Shown here: in pieces, positions 1-10,775 of the stretch | Numbering within the stretch: the stretch's first letter is position 1 | How the letters are laid out: each line of letters starts with the position of its first letter | Source: Brevundimonas vesicularis | GTDB taxonomy: Bacteria; Pseudomonadota; Alphaproteobacteria; Caulobacterales; Caulobacteraceae | Direction of reading: 5' to 3' | DNA length: 64,000 nucleotides | NCBI RefSeq assembly: GCF_027886425.1 | Contig: NZ_CP115671.1 | Location: 1 to 64,000, forward strand | Made by a program: the position numbers and the translations under genes | The notes under the pieces: generated by a model | The model's database searches: none | Told to the model about the DNA's origin: nothing | The model's input: the letters and a program-made list of their open reading frames with translations, nothing else

Positions 1-1455
1 ATGGCAGGCGGAACGAAGACGTCGGGACTGACGGATCCGGACCGCATCTGGAGCGAGGCGTCCGTGCGCCTGCGCGCGGAAATCGGCGATGGTCCCTTCT
101 CCTCCTATATCGCCCCGTCGGCGGTCCGCTTGGACAACGCCGGTCATCTGATCCTGGTCACCCCGACCGCATACGCCCGCGACTGGGTGCGCAAGAACGC
201 CCTGCGTCGCATGAACGAGCTGTGGCTGGGCCTGGACGGCCTGTCGCGCCGCCTTGAGGTGCGCTGCCGCGCCGAAGTGGGTTCGGCCCCGCCGGCCTCG
301 GCCGTGATGCCGGGCAATGTGGTGGACGCCGCCCCGCGTCTGGCCGCCTTCGCCGCCACGCCGCAGATGGCGCCCGCCGCCCCGATCAGCGCTGACGGCG
401 CCCGCGCCGTACGCGCCGCCGGTCTGCAGGATCGCCTGACGTTCGACAGCTTCGTCGAAGGCCAGGGCAACGCCTTCGCCCTGGCCATCGCCAAACAGGT
501 CGCCAGCTGGGCCGACGGTCACTTCAACCCCGTCTTCTTCTGCGGCCCCTACGGCTACGGCAAGACCCACCTGCTGAACGCCATCGCCTGGGAGGCCCAG
601 CGTCTGCGTCCTGAGGCCAAGGTCGTCTATCTGACCGCGGAACGCTTCCTGTCCACCTTCGTCAAGGCGATGCAGGACCGCTCGACCGCCGCCTTCAAGG
701 AGAGCCTGCGCTCGGCCGACATGCTGCTGCTGGACGACGTCCAGTTCGTGGGCGGCAAGACGTCGACCCAGGAAGAGCTGCTCTCGACCCTGACCGCCCT
801 GATCGAGGACGGCAAACGCATCGTCTTCTCGGCCGACCGTGCGCCTATGGCCCTGACCGAGGTCGAGCCGCGCCTGCGCAGCCACCTCGCCGCCGGCCTG
901 ACCTGCCCGGTCGAGGCGGGCGACCGCGAGTTGAAGATCGCCGTGGCCCAGAACCGTCTGAAGGCCCTGTCGGCCCTGGGCGTCGTCCAGGGCGAGGCCA
1001 ACCCGGAGGTCCTGGCCCAGCTGGTGGACTGCACCCCCGGCTCGATGCGCGAGCTTGAGGGCGCCGTGAACACCCTGGCCGCCGCTGCGGGCGCGCGCCT
1101 GTCCTCGGTGTCGGTGGACGAAGCCTCGACCCTGTTGGGCATGGCCATGCGCGGCGGTCCCGAGCGCCGCATCACCGTGGACGAGATCCAAAAGACGGTC
1201 GCCGACCATTTCAACATGAAACAGGCCGACCTGCTCAGCGAGCGCCGCACCCGTTCGGTCGCTCGCCCGCGCCAGATCGCCATGTATCTGTGCAAGCAGC
1301 ACACGACACGCTCCTACCCCGACATCGGCCGTCGTTTCGGCGGGCGCGACCACACCACGGTCCTGCACGGCGTGCGCAAGATCGAGGAGCTGATGCCGCA
1401 GGACGATCAGATCGCCCGCGACGTCGAGGCCCTGACGCGCAAGCTGCGGGGCTGA
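1..1455 (+). CDS. dnaA: Chromosomal replication initiator DnaA
   Basis: AAA+ initiator that binds DnaA boxes at the origin and loads the replicative helicase. The 484-residue protein is of normal family length. The P-loop lies near residues 182-189 (GPYGYGKT), Walker B is LLLDDVQF, and the C-terminal DNA-binding helix-turn-helix with the signature GGRDHTTVLHG lies near residues 445-455. Residues about 85-140 form the usual low-complexity linker, rich in Ala and Pro. The window begins exactly at its ATG, so its promoter is not visible. The order dnaA-dnaN-recF-gyrB downstream supports the call. Confidence 0.98.
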   Translation: MAGGTKTSGLTDPDRIWSEASVRLRAEIGDGPFSSYIAPSAVRLDNAGHLILVTPTAYARDWVRKNALRRMNELWLGLDGLSRRLEVRCRAEVGSAPPASAVMPGNVVDAAPRLAAFAATPQMAPAAPISADGARAVRAAGLQDRLTFDSFVEGQGNAFALAIAKQVASWADGHFNPVFFCGPYGYGKTHLLNAIAWEAQRLRPEAKVVYLTAERFLSTFVKAMQDRSTAAFKESLRSADMLLLDDVQFVGGKTSTQEELLSTLTALIEDGKRIVFSADRAPMALTEVEPRLRSHLAAGLTCPVEAGDRELKIAVAQNRLKALSALGVVQGEANPEVLAQLVDCTPGSMRELEGAVNTLAAAAGARLSSVSVDEASTLLGMAMRGGPERRITVDEIQKTVADHFNMKQADLLSERRTRSVARPRQIAMYLCKQHTTRSYPDIGRRFGGRDHTTVLHGVRKIEELMPQDDQIARDVEALTRKLRG

Positions 1456-1461
1456 AGCTGT

Positions 1462-1488
1462 GGAGCAGCGGGTCTGACCCGTTGCTCC
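1462..1488 (+). terminator. Hairpin between dnaA and dnaN
   Basis: Just after the dnaA stop, GGAGCAGCGGGT (1462-1473) can pair with ACCCGTTGCTCC (1477-1488) around a 3-base loop, with one G-T wobble. No T-run follows, so it is a possible weak terminator, attenuator or mRNA 3'-end stabiliser rather than a classic intrinsic terminator. Confidence 0.5.
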
Positions 1489-1564
1489 CGCCGCGCAATC
1501 CGCTAGTGTCCCAGGTCACTTAACCGCAGCCGCCTCGCGAGTCGGCCGCGCCGGGCGAGACGAC

Positions 1565-2683
1565 ATGCAGCTGACCATCGAACGATCCGCGCTCCTGAAG
1601 GCCCTGGGCCACGTGCAGAGCGTCGTCGAACGTCGAAACACCATTCCGATCCTGTCCAACGTCCTGCTGAGCGCAGGCCGCGACCGGCTGGTCTTCGCCG
1701 CCACCGACCTGGACATGGAGATGGTGGACGAGGCCGAGGCCCAGGTTCAGGTCGAGGGTCAGATCACGGCCCCCGCCCACACCCTGTACGAAATCGTGCG
1801 CAAGCTGCCGGAAGGCGCCGAGGTCTCGCTGCTCTATTCCGGCGACGATCCACGCCTGGTCGTCTCGGCCGGCCGGTCGCGCTTCAACCTGCCGGTCCTG
1901 CCGGCGGGCGACTTCCCCGTCATGTCCACTGACAGCGCCGGCGCCTCCTATGTCCTGCCCATGGAGGATTTGGCCCGCCTGATCGACAAGACCCGGTTCG
2001 CGGTCTCGACCGAGGAAACGCGCTACTATCTGAACGGCCTTTATCTTCACACGGTCGCCGAGGCCGGCATTCCCCTGTTGCGCGCCGTCGCCACCGACGG
2101 CCACCGCCTGGCCCTGGCCGAGACCCCGGCGCCCGAGGGCGCGGCCGGCGGCCCTGGCGTGATCGTGCCGCGCAAGACGGTGGACCAGGTCCGTCGCCTG
2201 CTGGACGACGCCGGCGGCGCGGTGGAGGTCACCGTCTCGGCCCAGAAGATCCGCTTCCAGATGGGCGAGGCGTCCCTAACCTCCAAAGTCATCGACGGCG
2301 CCTTCCCCGACTATCTGCGCGTCATTCCGCGCGGCAACGACAAACAGGCCGACATCGACAACGCCCTGTTCGCCAAGGCCGTCGACCGGGTCGCCACCAT
2401 CTCGGCCGAGAAGAGCCGTTCGGTGAAACTGGCCTTCGACAACGACCGCGTGAAGCTGACCGTGCGCAACATGGAAGCCGGCCAGGCCGAGGAAGAGGTC
2501 GAAATCGGCTATTCCGACGAACCGTTCGAGATCGGCTTCAACGCCCGCTATCTGCTGGACGTCGCCGGCCAGATCACCGGCGAAAACGCCGCCTTCCGCT
2601 TCGCCGACCCGGCCTCCCCGACCTTGGTGCTTGATCCGGGCGACCCGGGCGTCCAGTATGTGCTGATGCCGCTGCGGGTGTGA
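1565..2683 (+). CDS. dnaN: DNA polymerase III beta sliding clamp
   Basis: Ring-shaped processivity factor of the replicative polymerase. At 372 residues it has the family length, with three clamp subdomains. Recognisable segments include the N-terminus MQLTIERSALLKAL, VVERRNTIPILSNV, ATDLDMEM and the C-terminal YVLMPLRV that closes the hydrophobic binding pocket. It follows dnaA by 109 bases. Its TGA overlaps the GTG start of the next gene (GTGTGA), so the two are probably translationally coupled. Confidence 0.97.
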   Translation: MQLTIERSALLKALGHVQSVVERRNTIPILSNVLLSAGRDRLVFAATDLDMEMVDEAEAQVQVEGQITAPAHTLYEIVRKLPEGAEVSLLYSGDDPRLVVSAGRSRFNLPVLPAGDFPVMSTDSAGASYVLPMEDLARLIDKTRFAVSTEETRYYLNGLYLHTVAEAGIPLLRAVATDGHRLALAETPAPEGAAGGPGVIVPRKTVDQVRRLLDDAGGAVEVTVSAQKIRFQMGEASLTSKVIDGAFPDYLRVIPRGNDKQADIDNALFAKAVDRVATISAEKSRSVKLAFDNDRVKLTVRNMEAGQAEEEVEIGYSDEPFEIGFNARYLLDVAGQITGENAAFRFADPASPTLVLDPGDPGVQYVLMPLRV

Positions 2684-3156
2684 GCCAAAGGCAACGCATT
2701 ATCGCAGCACGACGCTGGCCTGAACTCTGGCGCATCCTGCTTATGGCTGCTTATGCCATACTGGCTGTCGCCTTGTTGCGTTCGGATGATGTCGTCTTTT
2801 CATTTTTTGGCTGGGTATGGCTAGCCGTCGTCGGATGGTTTCTGATCCACACGCTGATCAATCGTGCATTTCCGCCCGACCTCATACTCTCGGAAGAAGG
2901 CTTTAAAGTTGCCGGCATCTGGCGACGGCCACTGATCCCTTGGACGGATGTTGATCGGTTCTGGATTCTAAAAATCCACGTCAACAGCTACCTGCTGTAC
3001 GCACTTAAAAATCAGCCTTCTCGGAATAACATTGGCCTCTGGATTTTTCGGGGTCTACCGTCGGAAGCGGACGGACGGCTTCGCCAAACTTACGAACTCG
3101 AGTCGCAACGCCTAGTGAACGTGATGAATGCCTGGAAGGCTGGTCACGGCACATGA
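2680..3156 (+). CDS. Hypothetical membrane protein between dnaN and recF
   Basis: No family recognised. The 158-residue protein has two closely spaced hydrophobic segments (about residues 18-35 and 41-60) and then a soluble domain containing a tryptophan-rich stretch (PLIPWTDVDRFWILKIHV). This layout resembles small bacterial PH-like membrane proteins, but that is only an impression. The GTG start overlaps the dnaN stop by four bases. Base composition is clearly more A+T rich than dnaN or recF, and it separates a normally tight gene pair, so it may be an insertion. Confidence 0.7.
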   Translation: MSQRQRIIAARRWPELWRILLMAAYAILAVALLRSDDVVFSFFGWVWLAVVGWFLIHTLINRAFPPDLILSEEGFKVAGIWRRPLIPWTDVDRFWILKIHVNSYLLYALKNQPSRNNIGLWIFRGLPSEADGRLRQTYELESQRLVNVMNAWKAGHGT

Positions 3157-3196
3157 CGGACGGGGTCTTGGCTTTAGCCGCGACGAGCGGACAGAT

Positions 3197-4318
3197 TTGA
3201 TCCAATCCCTCACCCTCACCGATTTCCGCTCCTATGCGAGCGCGCGGCTGGAGATGACCTCCGGGCCTGTCGTGCTGCATGGGCCGAACGGGGCGGGAAA
3301 GACCAATCTGCTGGAAGCGATCAGCCTGCTGACCCCCGGAAAGGGGCTGCGGGGCGCGACCGCCGCCGAGATGGGGCGGCGCGAGCCGGGCGAGGCGACC
3401 GGACGCGCCTGGGCCGTCATGGTCGAACTGGACGACGAGACGCGCCTGGGCACCGGGGTCCAGGCGGCGGGCGCCGCGCGGCGCATCGTGCGGGTCGACG
3501 GCGAGACGGCCCAGCCAGGGCACCTGCTCGATTATCTGCGTCCCGTCTGGGCGACGCCGGAACAGGACCGGCTGTTTTCGGACGCGCGCGCCGAGCGGCT
3601 GAAGTTCTTCGACCGGCTGGTTTTCGCCGCCGATCCCGATCACGCAGCCAGCGTCTCCGCCTATGAGAAAGCTCTTCGCGAGCGCCTGCGCCTGTTGAAC
3701 GACGCCCAGGATGGGCGCGAGGCCGACCCCGTCTGGCTGGACGCCCTGGAGGTTCGGCTGGGCGAGGCCGGAGCCCGCGCCGCCCTCGCCCGCGTCGCCG
3801 CCCTGCACGCGCTTCAGGCCGCCATTGACGCCCGCAGCGATCGTCCCTTCCCCCAGGCCGACCTGGGTCTGGACGGCGCCGCCGAACAGATGGCCGAAGC
3901 GGGCGCCGAGGAGGACGAGATCGCCGCCGTCCTCCGCGAGGGCCTGGCCAAGGCGCGCGCCCGCGACGGCGCCGCCGGCCGTTCGCTGTTCGGTCCTCAC
4001 CGCACCGACCTGACGGCGCTTCACCGCGAGAAACAGCGCCCCGCCGCCGAGGGCTCTTCGGGCGAGCAGAAGGCCCTGGTCCTGAACCTGATTTTGGCCC
4101 AGATCGCGCGGCTTTCAGATCATGCCGCCCGCCCGATCCTGCTGCTGGACGAAGCCCCCGCCCACCTCGATGAGGCGCGCCGCACAGCCCTGTTCGACGA
4201 GATCACGGCGCTGGATCTTCAGGCCTTCATGACCGGCACCGAACGCGACCTGTTCGCCGGTCTGGAAGGCCGCGCCCAGCTTGTCCGCGTAGCCGGCGGC
4301 GCGCTGGAAACCGACTAG
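3197..4318 (+). CDS. recF: DNA replication and repair protein RecF
   Basis: SMC-like ATPase that helps load RecA at gapped DNA. With a TTG start at 3197 the protein is 373 residues and begins (M)IQSLTLTDFRSY, which matches the family N-terminus; the open frame extends back to 3128, but those residues are not family-like. Walker A is GPNGAGKT near residue 29, the signature is SSGEQKALVLNL, and Walker B is LLLDEAPAHLD. The 40-base gap from the preceding hypothetical gene allows co-transcription. Confidence 0.93.
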   Translation: MIQSLTLTDFRSYASARLEMTSGPVVLHGPNGAGKTNLLEAISLLTPGKGLRGATAAEMGRREPGEATGRAWAVMVELDDETRLGTGVQAAGAARRIVRVDGETAQPGHLLDYLRPVWATPEQDRLFSDARAERLKFFDRLVFAADPDHAASVSAYEKALRERLRLLNDAQDGREADPVWLDALEVRLGEAGARAALARVAALHALQAAIDARSDRPFPQADLGLDGAAEQMAEAGAEEDEIAAVLREGLAKARARDGAAGRSLFGPHRTDLTALHREKQRPAAEGSSGEQKALVLNLILAQIARLSDHAARPILLLDEAPAHLDEARRTALFDEITALDLQAFMTGTERDLFAGLEGRAQLVRVAGGALETD

Positions 4319-4462
4319 GCTCCAATCGCGGAATTCCTCGCTTTTTCGCCGGAATTTCCTATATGTTGCGGGCTTCGGCGCGGTGCGATCCCGCCGTCGA
4401 TTCGAGCGCCGGGTCCGGCGCTCCATCCCCGTCCCGGTCGGGACTTCAGAGCCAATGACTTC

Positions 4463-6886
<2,424 letters not shown>

Positions 6887-6901
6887 CGGCGAAGGGGGCG
6901 C

Positions 6902-6936
6902 GTGGTCCGGGTCACTAAAGATGAGACCCGGACCAC
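6902..6936 (+). terminator. GC-rich hairpin downstream of gyrB
   Basis: GTGGTCCGGGT (6902-6912) and ACCCGGACCAC (6926-6936) are a perfect 11-bp inverted repeat with a 13-base loop, starting 15 bases after the gyrB stop. No T-run follows. It could end gyrB transcription, but it also overlaps the first of three 21-bp repeats, so its role is ambiguous. Confidence 0.55.
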
Positions 6937-6973
6937 AATAGATGAGAACGGGGTCAGAATTTATGAGAATCAT
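6911..6973 (+). repeat. Three tandem 21-bp imperfect repeats, IS21-end-like
   Basis: ATGAGA recurs at 6921, 6942 and 6963, exactly 21 bases apart, each preceded by a (G/A)(T/C)CA(C/G) block at the same offset. Multiple subterminal repeats of about this size are typical of IS21-family ends. No istA or istB gene adjoins, so if this is an insertion-sequence end it is a solo remnant. The rest of 6887-7248 holds no convincing gene. Confidence 0.5.
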
Positions 6974-7067
6974 CTGCGGGCCACCCACCTGGAGATGATG
7001 GGGCTCCTTAGGCTCGAATAAGCGGGACGGCGTGGTTACTTCGGACCACCCATGTCGAGGAGAACCA

Positions 7068-7089
7068 AAGGCCAGCTCCTGCTGGCCTT
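7068..7089. terminator. Small perfect hairpin between gyrB and the metallo-hydrolase gene
   Basis: AAGGCCAGC (7068-7076) and GCTGGCCTT (7081-7089) form a 9-bp stem with a TCCT tetraloop. It lies between two convergent transcription units. Read on the minus strand it is followed by a short T-rich stretch, so it may end the minus-strand operon. Confidence 0.45.
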
Positions 7090-7248
7090 ACTTCGTCCGA
7101 CCCCATCGGAGGCCGCCTGTCAGCTTTGCGCCATGAGCGGACATGACAGTCACCGCGCAAAGGCGACATTCACCTGAGTTACCACGCCGAGCCGCCGCCA
7201 TTTTATCGCGATCGCAATCGCGCGAAACCGGTGGAGGTGCAGACTGCG

Positions 7249-7920
7249 TCAGTCATGGTCAGAGACGTCGAACCCGTCTCCGGGCGCCATCGGCCGGTGC
7301 AGTTTGATCCCGGCCTTGTCCAGATAGGGCTCGTAGACGTCGTAACGCTGCCTGAGGAAATAGTCGCGAGCGTAGCCGTCATGGACCGGGACGACCGATT
7401 TTGGCTTCATCCGTTTGGCGAACGCATGGACAGTGAGCTCGGTCAGGTAAGGCGCCATCACCGGAAGGGCCAGCACCTCCACGCCCGCGAACCGATCCAG
7501 ACGGCTGTCGAAACTGTCGCCCGGGTTGAGGAAAACGTCGTTGACGAGGAAGGCTGTCAGTTGCGGGCTCTCGTCCGACAGGATGGGCTCATGCGCGACC
7601 GGCTGAGCCTGCAGCCGGAACGCGCCGAAGGTCCGTTCGCCCTCCTCGAACACCGTGACCGACAGCCCCTTCTCGCCGAGCTTGTCGGCGACCTCGCCGT
7701 TGCCGACGAGTGTCGCGCCACTCGCCTGCACGATCCTGGCCAGAGCGTCAGGGTCGATGTGGTCGGGATGGCCGTGCGTCAGGACGATCGTCGAGACATC
7801 CGAAAAGACAGCAGGATCGACCCGTCCGTCGACGAACGAAAACTTGCCCGGATCGAAGAGCAGTCGATCTGCACCGATCGTCAGGCGCAGGCAGCTATGG
7901 ACGAACTTGTCGATCCGCAT
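7249..7920 (-). CDS. MBL-fold metal-dependent hydrolase, UlaG-like
   Basis: Metallo-beta-lactamase-fold hydrolase of 223 residues; the substrate cannot be told. The metal motif THGHPDH supplies His49, His51, Asp53 and His54. The N-terminus MRIDKFVHSCLRL resembles small cytoplasmic MBL proteins of the UlaG/L-ascorbate-lactonase-like group. The open frame extends upstream to 7998, but those residues are a shadow of the propeller gene, so the ATG at 7920 is preferred. It starts 11 bases after the propeller gene stop and is the last gene of a three-gene minus-strand operon. Confidence 0.85.
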   Translation of the reverse strand: MRIDKFVHSCLRLTIGADRLLFDPGKFSFVDGRVDPAVFSDVSTIVLTHGHPDHIDPDALARIVQASGATLVGNGEVADKLGEKGLSVTVFEEGERTFGAFRLQAQPVAHEPILSDESPQLTAFLVNDVFLNPGDSFDSRLDRFAGVEVLALPVMAPYLTELTVHAFAKRMKPKSVVPVHDGYARDYFLRQRYDVYEPYLDKAGIKLHRPMAPGDGFDVSDHD

Positions 7921-7931
7921 GGCGGCCGGTC

Positions 7932-9371
7932 CTATTCCGACTGTCTCTGGACGACCGCGCCGATCGCCTCGGGCGTGCCCGAGGCGATGACCAGCCAACG
8001 GCGGGGTGCGCCGGCGTCGGCGGCGACCACCTGACGGATCGGGCCCACGGCGTTGACGACCGCAGACCCAGCCGGATTGGTCATGAACTTCGTCAGAGGC
8101 TCGAGCGTCCCCGATCCGTCCGCCGCATTGGCGAAGGCGAGGACATAGGGCTTGCCGGGTTGGAGGCCTGCGGCGGCGATCTGCAGCATCTGGACCTGCC
8201 CCTGCTCGAACAAGGTCGCCTGGGACCGGGTGTCGCCCTCGCCCGTCAGAACGAGTTGATGCGAGGCGCGAGCTGCGCCCAGGGGCGTGAGGTTGGCCCT
8301 GCCGTCACCCTGGGTGACCGCACGCGGCACATAGGTGACCCCTTGCGGTCCCTGACCGATCGGCACGGTGGCGATCACGCGGTTGGCCAGGGTGTCGATG
8401 ACCGCCACGCCGTCGCCATTCTCCAGCCCGACGTAAATCCGCGAGCCGTCGCCGGAGGGCCACAGACCGTGCGGCAGCGACCCCACCTCGATCTCCGTCA
8501 CGAGCGTGAAGGTGTCGGTGCGATAGACCTTGACCCGGTTCTCGGTCCCGACGGTCACATAGGCGAACTGGCCCGCCGCGTTGCGCACGATGTTGACGTG
8601 GTTGGTCAAGGGGCCGGTGTCGAGCGTCTGTAGGACAGCGAACGGCGGACGGGCGTTGAAAACCATGGTCTTGCCCACGTCCTTCAGCGTCATCCAGACC
8701 TGGCTTCCATCGGGCGTGGCGGCGATGTCGGGGCAGAACGGACTGGCCTGGGCCACCCGACCGACGATCTGACGGGTCGCGGTCTCGACTACCACCGTCT
8801 CGGGACTGAAGCTGGAGCAGATGTAGGCGTAGCGGCCGTCCGGCGAGAAGATGGTCATGCCCGGCCCGTTGGGCGTCTCGACCCGGGCGGTCTCCTGATA
8901 GGTCGCGGCGTCCAGCACCGAAACATAGGCCTCGCCCCGCACCGTGACCCAGACCTCGCGGCCGTCCGGCGTGAAGAAGGCCTCGTGCGGAGAGCGCCCG
9001 ACATAGGTGGTATGTTTGACGGTGTTGCTGGCCGTGTCGATGAAGCTGACCGAGTTGGACCCGATCGAGACCACGGCGATCGTCTTGCCGTCCGGCGCCG
9101 CGCCGATGCCGTGGACCAGCAACTGGCCCTTGTAGAGCGGGCTGAGGTTGGCCGGAGTCGGTTCGCCGAGGGAAATCACCCCCAGCAGGCCGTTGGTCGA
9201 GGGATCGACCACCGAGACGGTGTTGGAGAACTGGTCGGCCGAATAGAACCGATCCTGGCTGCTGATCGGGATGGCGGGCGCCGCCGCCGCGCCCGGAACC
9301 TGATCGGCCAAGGCGTGTCCGGCGGACAGGCTGAGAACAAGGGCGGCGATGGCGCGGGCTGTCAGGGTCAT
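7932..9371 (-). CDS. Secreted YVTN-type beta-propeller protein, YncE-like
   Basis: Periplasmic seven-bladed propeller of unknown ligand. The 479-residue protein has a signal peptide (about residues 1-22, ending ALADQ) followed by repeated blades such as FSNTVSVVDPSTNG, SVSFIDTASNTV, YVSVLDAATYQ and GVAVIDTLANRV, the 40-residue YVTN repeat pattern. About 120 further residues form a C-terminal domain. Its ATG overlaps the stop of the upstream DUF305 gene (ATGA), so the two are coupled. Such propeller/DUF305 pairs are often linked to copper or redox envelope functions; that link is inference. Confidence 0.85.
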   Translation of the reverse strand: MTLTARAIAALVLSLSAGHALADQVPGAAAAPAIPISSQDRFYSADQFSNTVSVVDPSTNGLLGVISLGEPTPANLSPLYKGQLLVHGIGAAPDGKTIAVVSIGSNSVSFIDTASNTVKHTTYVGRSPHEAFFTPDGREVWVTVRGEAYVSVLDAATYQETARVETPNGPGMTIFSPDGRYAYICSSFSPETVVVETATRQIVGRVAQASPFCPDIAATPDGSQVWMTLKDVGKTMVFNARPPFAVLQTLDTGPLTNHVNIVRNAAGQFAYVTVGTENRVKVYRTDTFTLVTEIEVGSLPHGLWPSGDGSRIYVGLENGDGVAVIDTLANRVIATVPIGQGPQGVTYVPRAVTQGDGRANLTPLGAARASHQLVLTGEGDTRSQATLFEQGQVQMLQIAAAGLQPGKPYVLAFANAADGSGTLEPLTKFMTNPAGSAVVNAVGPIRQVVAADAGAPRRWLVIASGTPEAIGAVVQRQSE

Positions 9372-9775
9372 GATCCGTGTCCGTGATGGGTCGAGGTCGC
9401 GCCGCCGGTCGGCGTCGGCGCATCAGAATGGCGGGTCAGGTAGTCGCGCATCAGGGCGATTTCCTGGGTCTGTTCAATGATGATCCCCTGGGCCAGACGC
9501 TTCATGGTCTCGTCCTGCCCGTACAGAAGCTCGACGCGCGCCATGTCGATGGCGCCCTGATGATGCGGGATCATCATGGCGGCGAAGTCCACGTCTGGGT
9601 CGCCGGTGGATTCTACCGCCATGTCGCGGTGCATCCGCTCCATCGCCTCGGCCATCGCCGCATCGAAGTCCGAGCCGGGCATCTGTGCGAAGGCCATAAC
9701 TGCGGCACCGGCAATCGCCGAGCCAAGCGCCAGGACGCCGGTTCTGATCCATCGGGAGGGTGGGGCGTGGGTCAT
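9368..9775 (-). CDS. DUF305 family exported protein
   Basis: Small exported four-helix protein of the DUF305 (ferritin-like) family. The 135-residue protein starts MTHAPPSRW, has a hydrophobic signal/anchor at about residues 10-31, the family core MMIPHHQGAIDMA, and a His-rich tail (THHGHGS). The frame extends 12 codons further upstream, but the ATG at 9775 gives a proper signal sequence. It heads the operon DUF305-propeller-MBL and is divergent from a LysR gene. Metal binding is likely from the histidines, but the metal is not known. Confidence 0.85.
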   Translation of the reverse strand: MTHAPPSRWIRTGVLALGSAIAGAAVMAFAQMPGSDFDAAMAEAMERMHRDMAVESTGDPDVDFAAMMIPHHQGAIDMARVELLYGQDETMKRLAQGIIIEQTQEIALMRDYLTRHSDAPTPTGGATSTHHGHGS

Positions 9776-9818
9776 GATCCGATCCTGCAGGCGATCGTCC
9801 CGGACGACCAACGCGATG

Positions 9819-9853
9819 TTCCGCTCGGAACGTTCGCCGTCGCCGAACGTTCC
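9819..9853. promoter_or_regulatory. Perfect inverted repeat, candidate LysR operator
   Basis: GGAACGTTCG (9827-9836) and CGAACGTTCC (9844-9853) are an exact 10-bp inverted repeat around 7 bases. An additional GTTCC at 9819-9823 pairs with the first GGAAC. It sits in the 115-base divergent spacer between the DUF305 operon and the LysR gene, where LysR-type regulators usually bind. Binding is inferred. Confidence 0.6.
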
Positions 9854-9890
9854 CTGTCGAAGTCGCCGCTTCGTGGGTTAGGATTGTCCC

Positions 9891-10775
9891 ATGACCCTGG
9901 ACCAGCTCCGCATCTTCGTCGCCGTCGCCGAGCGCCAGCACGTAACCCGCGCCGCCGAGGCCCTGAACCTGACCCAGTCGGCGGTCAGCTCGGCGGTGAC
10001 GACGCTGGAGGGCCGCCACGGCGTCGCCCTGTTCGACCGCGTTGGCCGCAACATCGTCCTGAACGAGGCGGGCGCAACCTTCCTCGTCGAGGCCAAGGCG
10101 ATCCTCGCCCGTGTCGAGGCGGCGCAGGACGCGCTCGACGACCTGGGCGGCCTGAAACGCGGACGACTGTCGATCCACGCCAGCCAGACCATCGCCGGCT
10201 GGTGGCTTCCCGCCCGACTGACCCGGTTTCATCAGGCTCATCCCGGCATCCGCATCGAGGTCTCGATCGGCAATACGCGCGAGGTGGCCGACGCTGTCCT
10301 GGAGGGCTGCGCTGAACTGGGTCTGGTCGAGGGCGAACTGAACGAGCCGGCGTTGAGCCGTTCGGTTCTGGATCACGACGAACTGGTGCTGGTCGTGGCG
10401 GCCGACCACCCCGCCGCCCAGGACGGCGCCGGGCCGCCGGACCTGAAGCAAATGACCTGGGTGTTGCGCGAGCCCGGCTCCGGCACCCGGTCGGCTTTTG
10501 AGACGGCCCTCAATCAGCGCGGGCTGGCCATCGACGCTCTGGACGTGGCCATGACCTTGCCCGGGAATGAGGCGGTCGCCGCCGCCGTCGAGGCCGGTGC
10601 GGGAGCGACGGTCGTGTCGCGCAATGTCGTCGCCGCGCGCCTGCGCGCCGGCATCCTCGCCGCCCTGCCCCTGACCTTGCCCGACCGCCCGTTCTGGCTC
10701 CTGCGGCACAAGCAGCGCTATCGCTCAAAGGCGGGCGAGGTGTTCCTGGCGTCCCTGACGGCGTCACGCCATTGA
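9891..10775 (+). CDS. LysR family transcriptional regulator
   Basis: 294-residue LysR-type regulator. An N-terminal winged helix-turn-helix (LDQLRIFVAVAERQHVTRAA ... TQSAVSSAVTTLE) is followed by a periplasmic-binding-protein-like effector domain from about residue 90. It resembles the CysL/YeiE subgroup, but the effector is unknown. The gene diverges from the DUF305-propeller-MBL operon across a spacer with a perfect inverted repeat, the usual arrangement for a LysR gene controlling its neighbour and itself. Confidence 0.9.
   Translation: MTLDQLRIFVAVAERQHVTRAAEALNLTQSAVSSAVTTLEGRHGVALFDRVGRNIVLNEAGATFLVEAKAILARVEAAQDALDDLGGLKRGRLSIHASQTIAGWWLPARLTRFHQAHPGIRIEVSIGNTREVADAVLEGCAELGLVEGELNEPALSRSVLDHDELVLVVAADHPAAQDGAGPPDLKQMTWVLREPGSGTRSAFETALNQRGLAIDALDVAMTLPGNEAVAAAVEAGAGATVVSRNVVAARLRAGILAALPLTLPDRPFWLLRHKQRYRSKAGEVFLASLTASRH

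Noticed and set aside
2843..2851. TGATCCACA, identical to a Caulobacter-type DnaA G-box
   Set aside because: A single copy inside a coding region with no cluster of similar boxes or AT-rich unwinding region; not evidence for an origin here.
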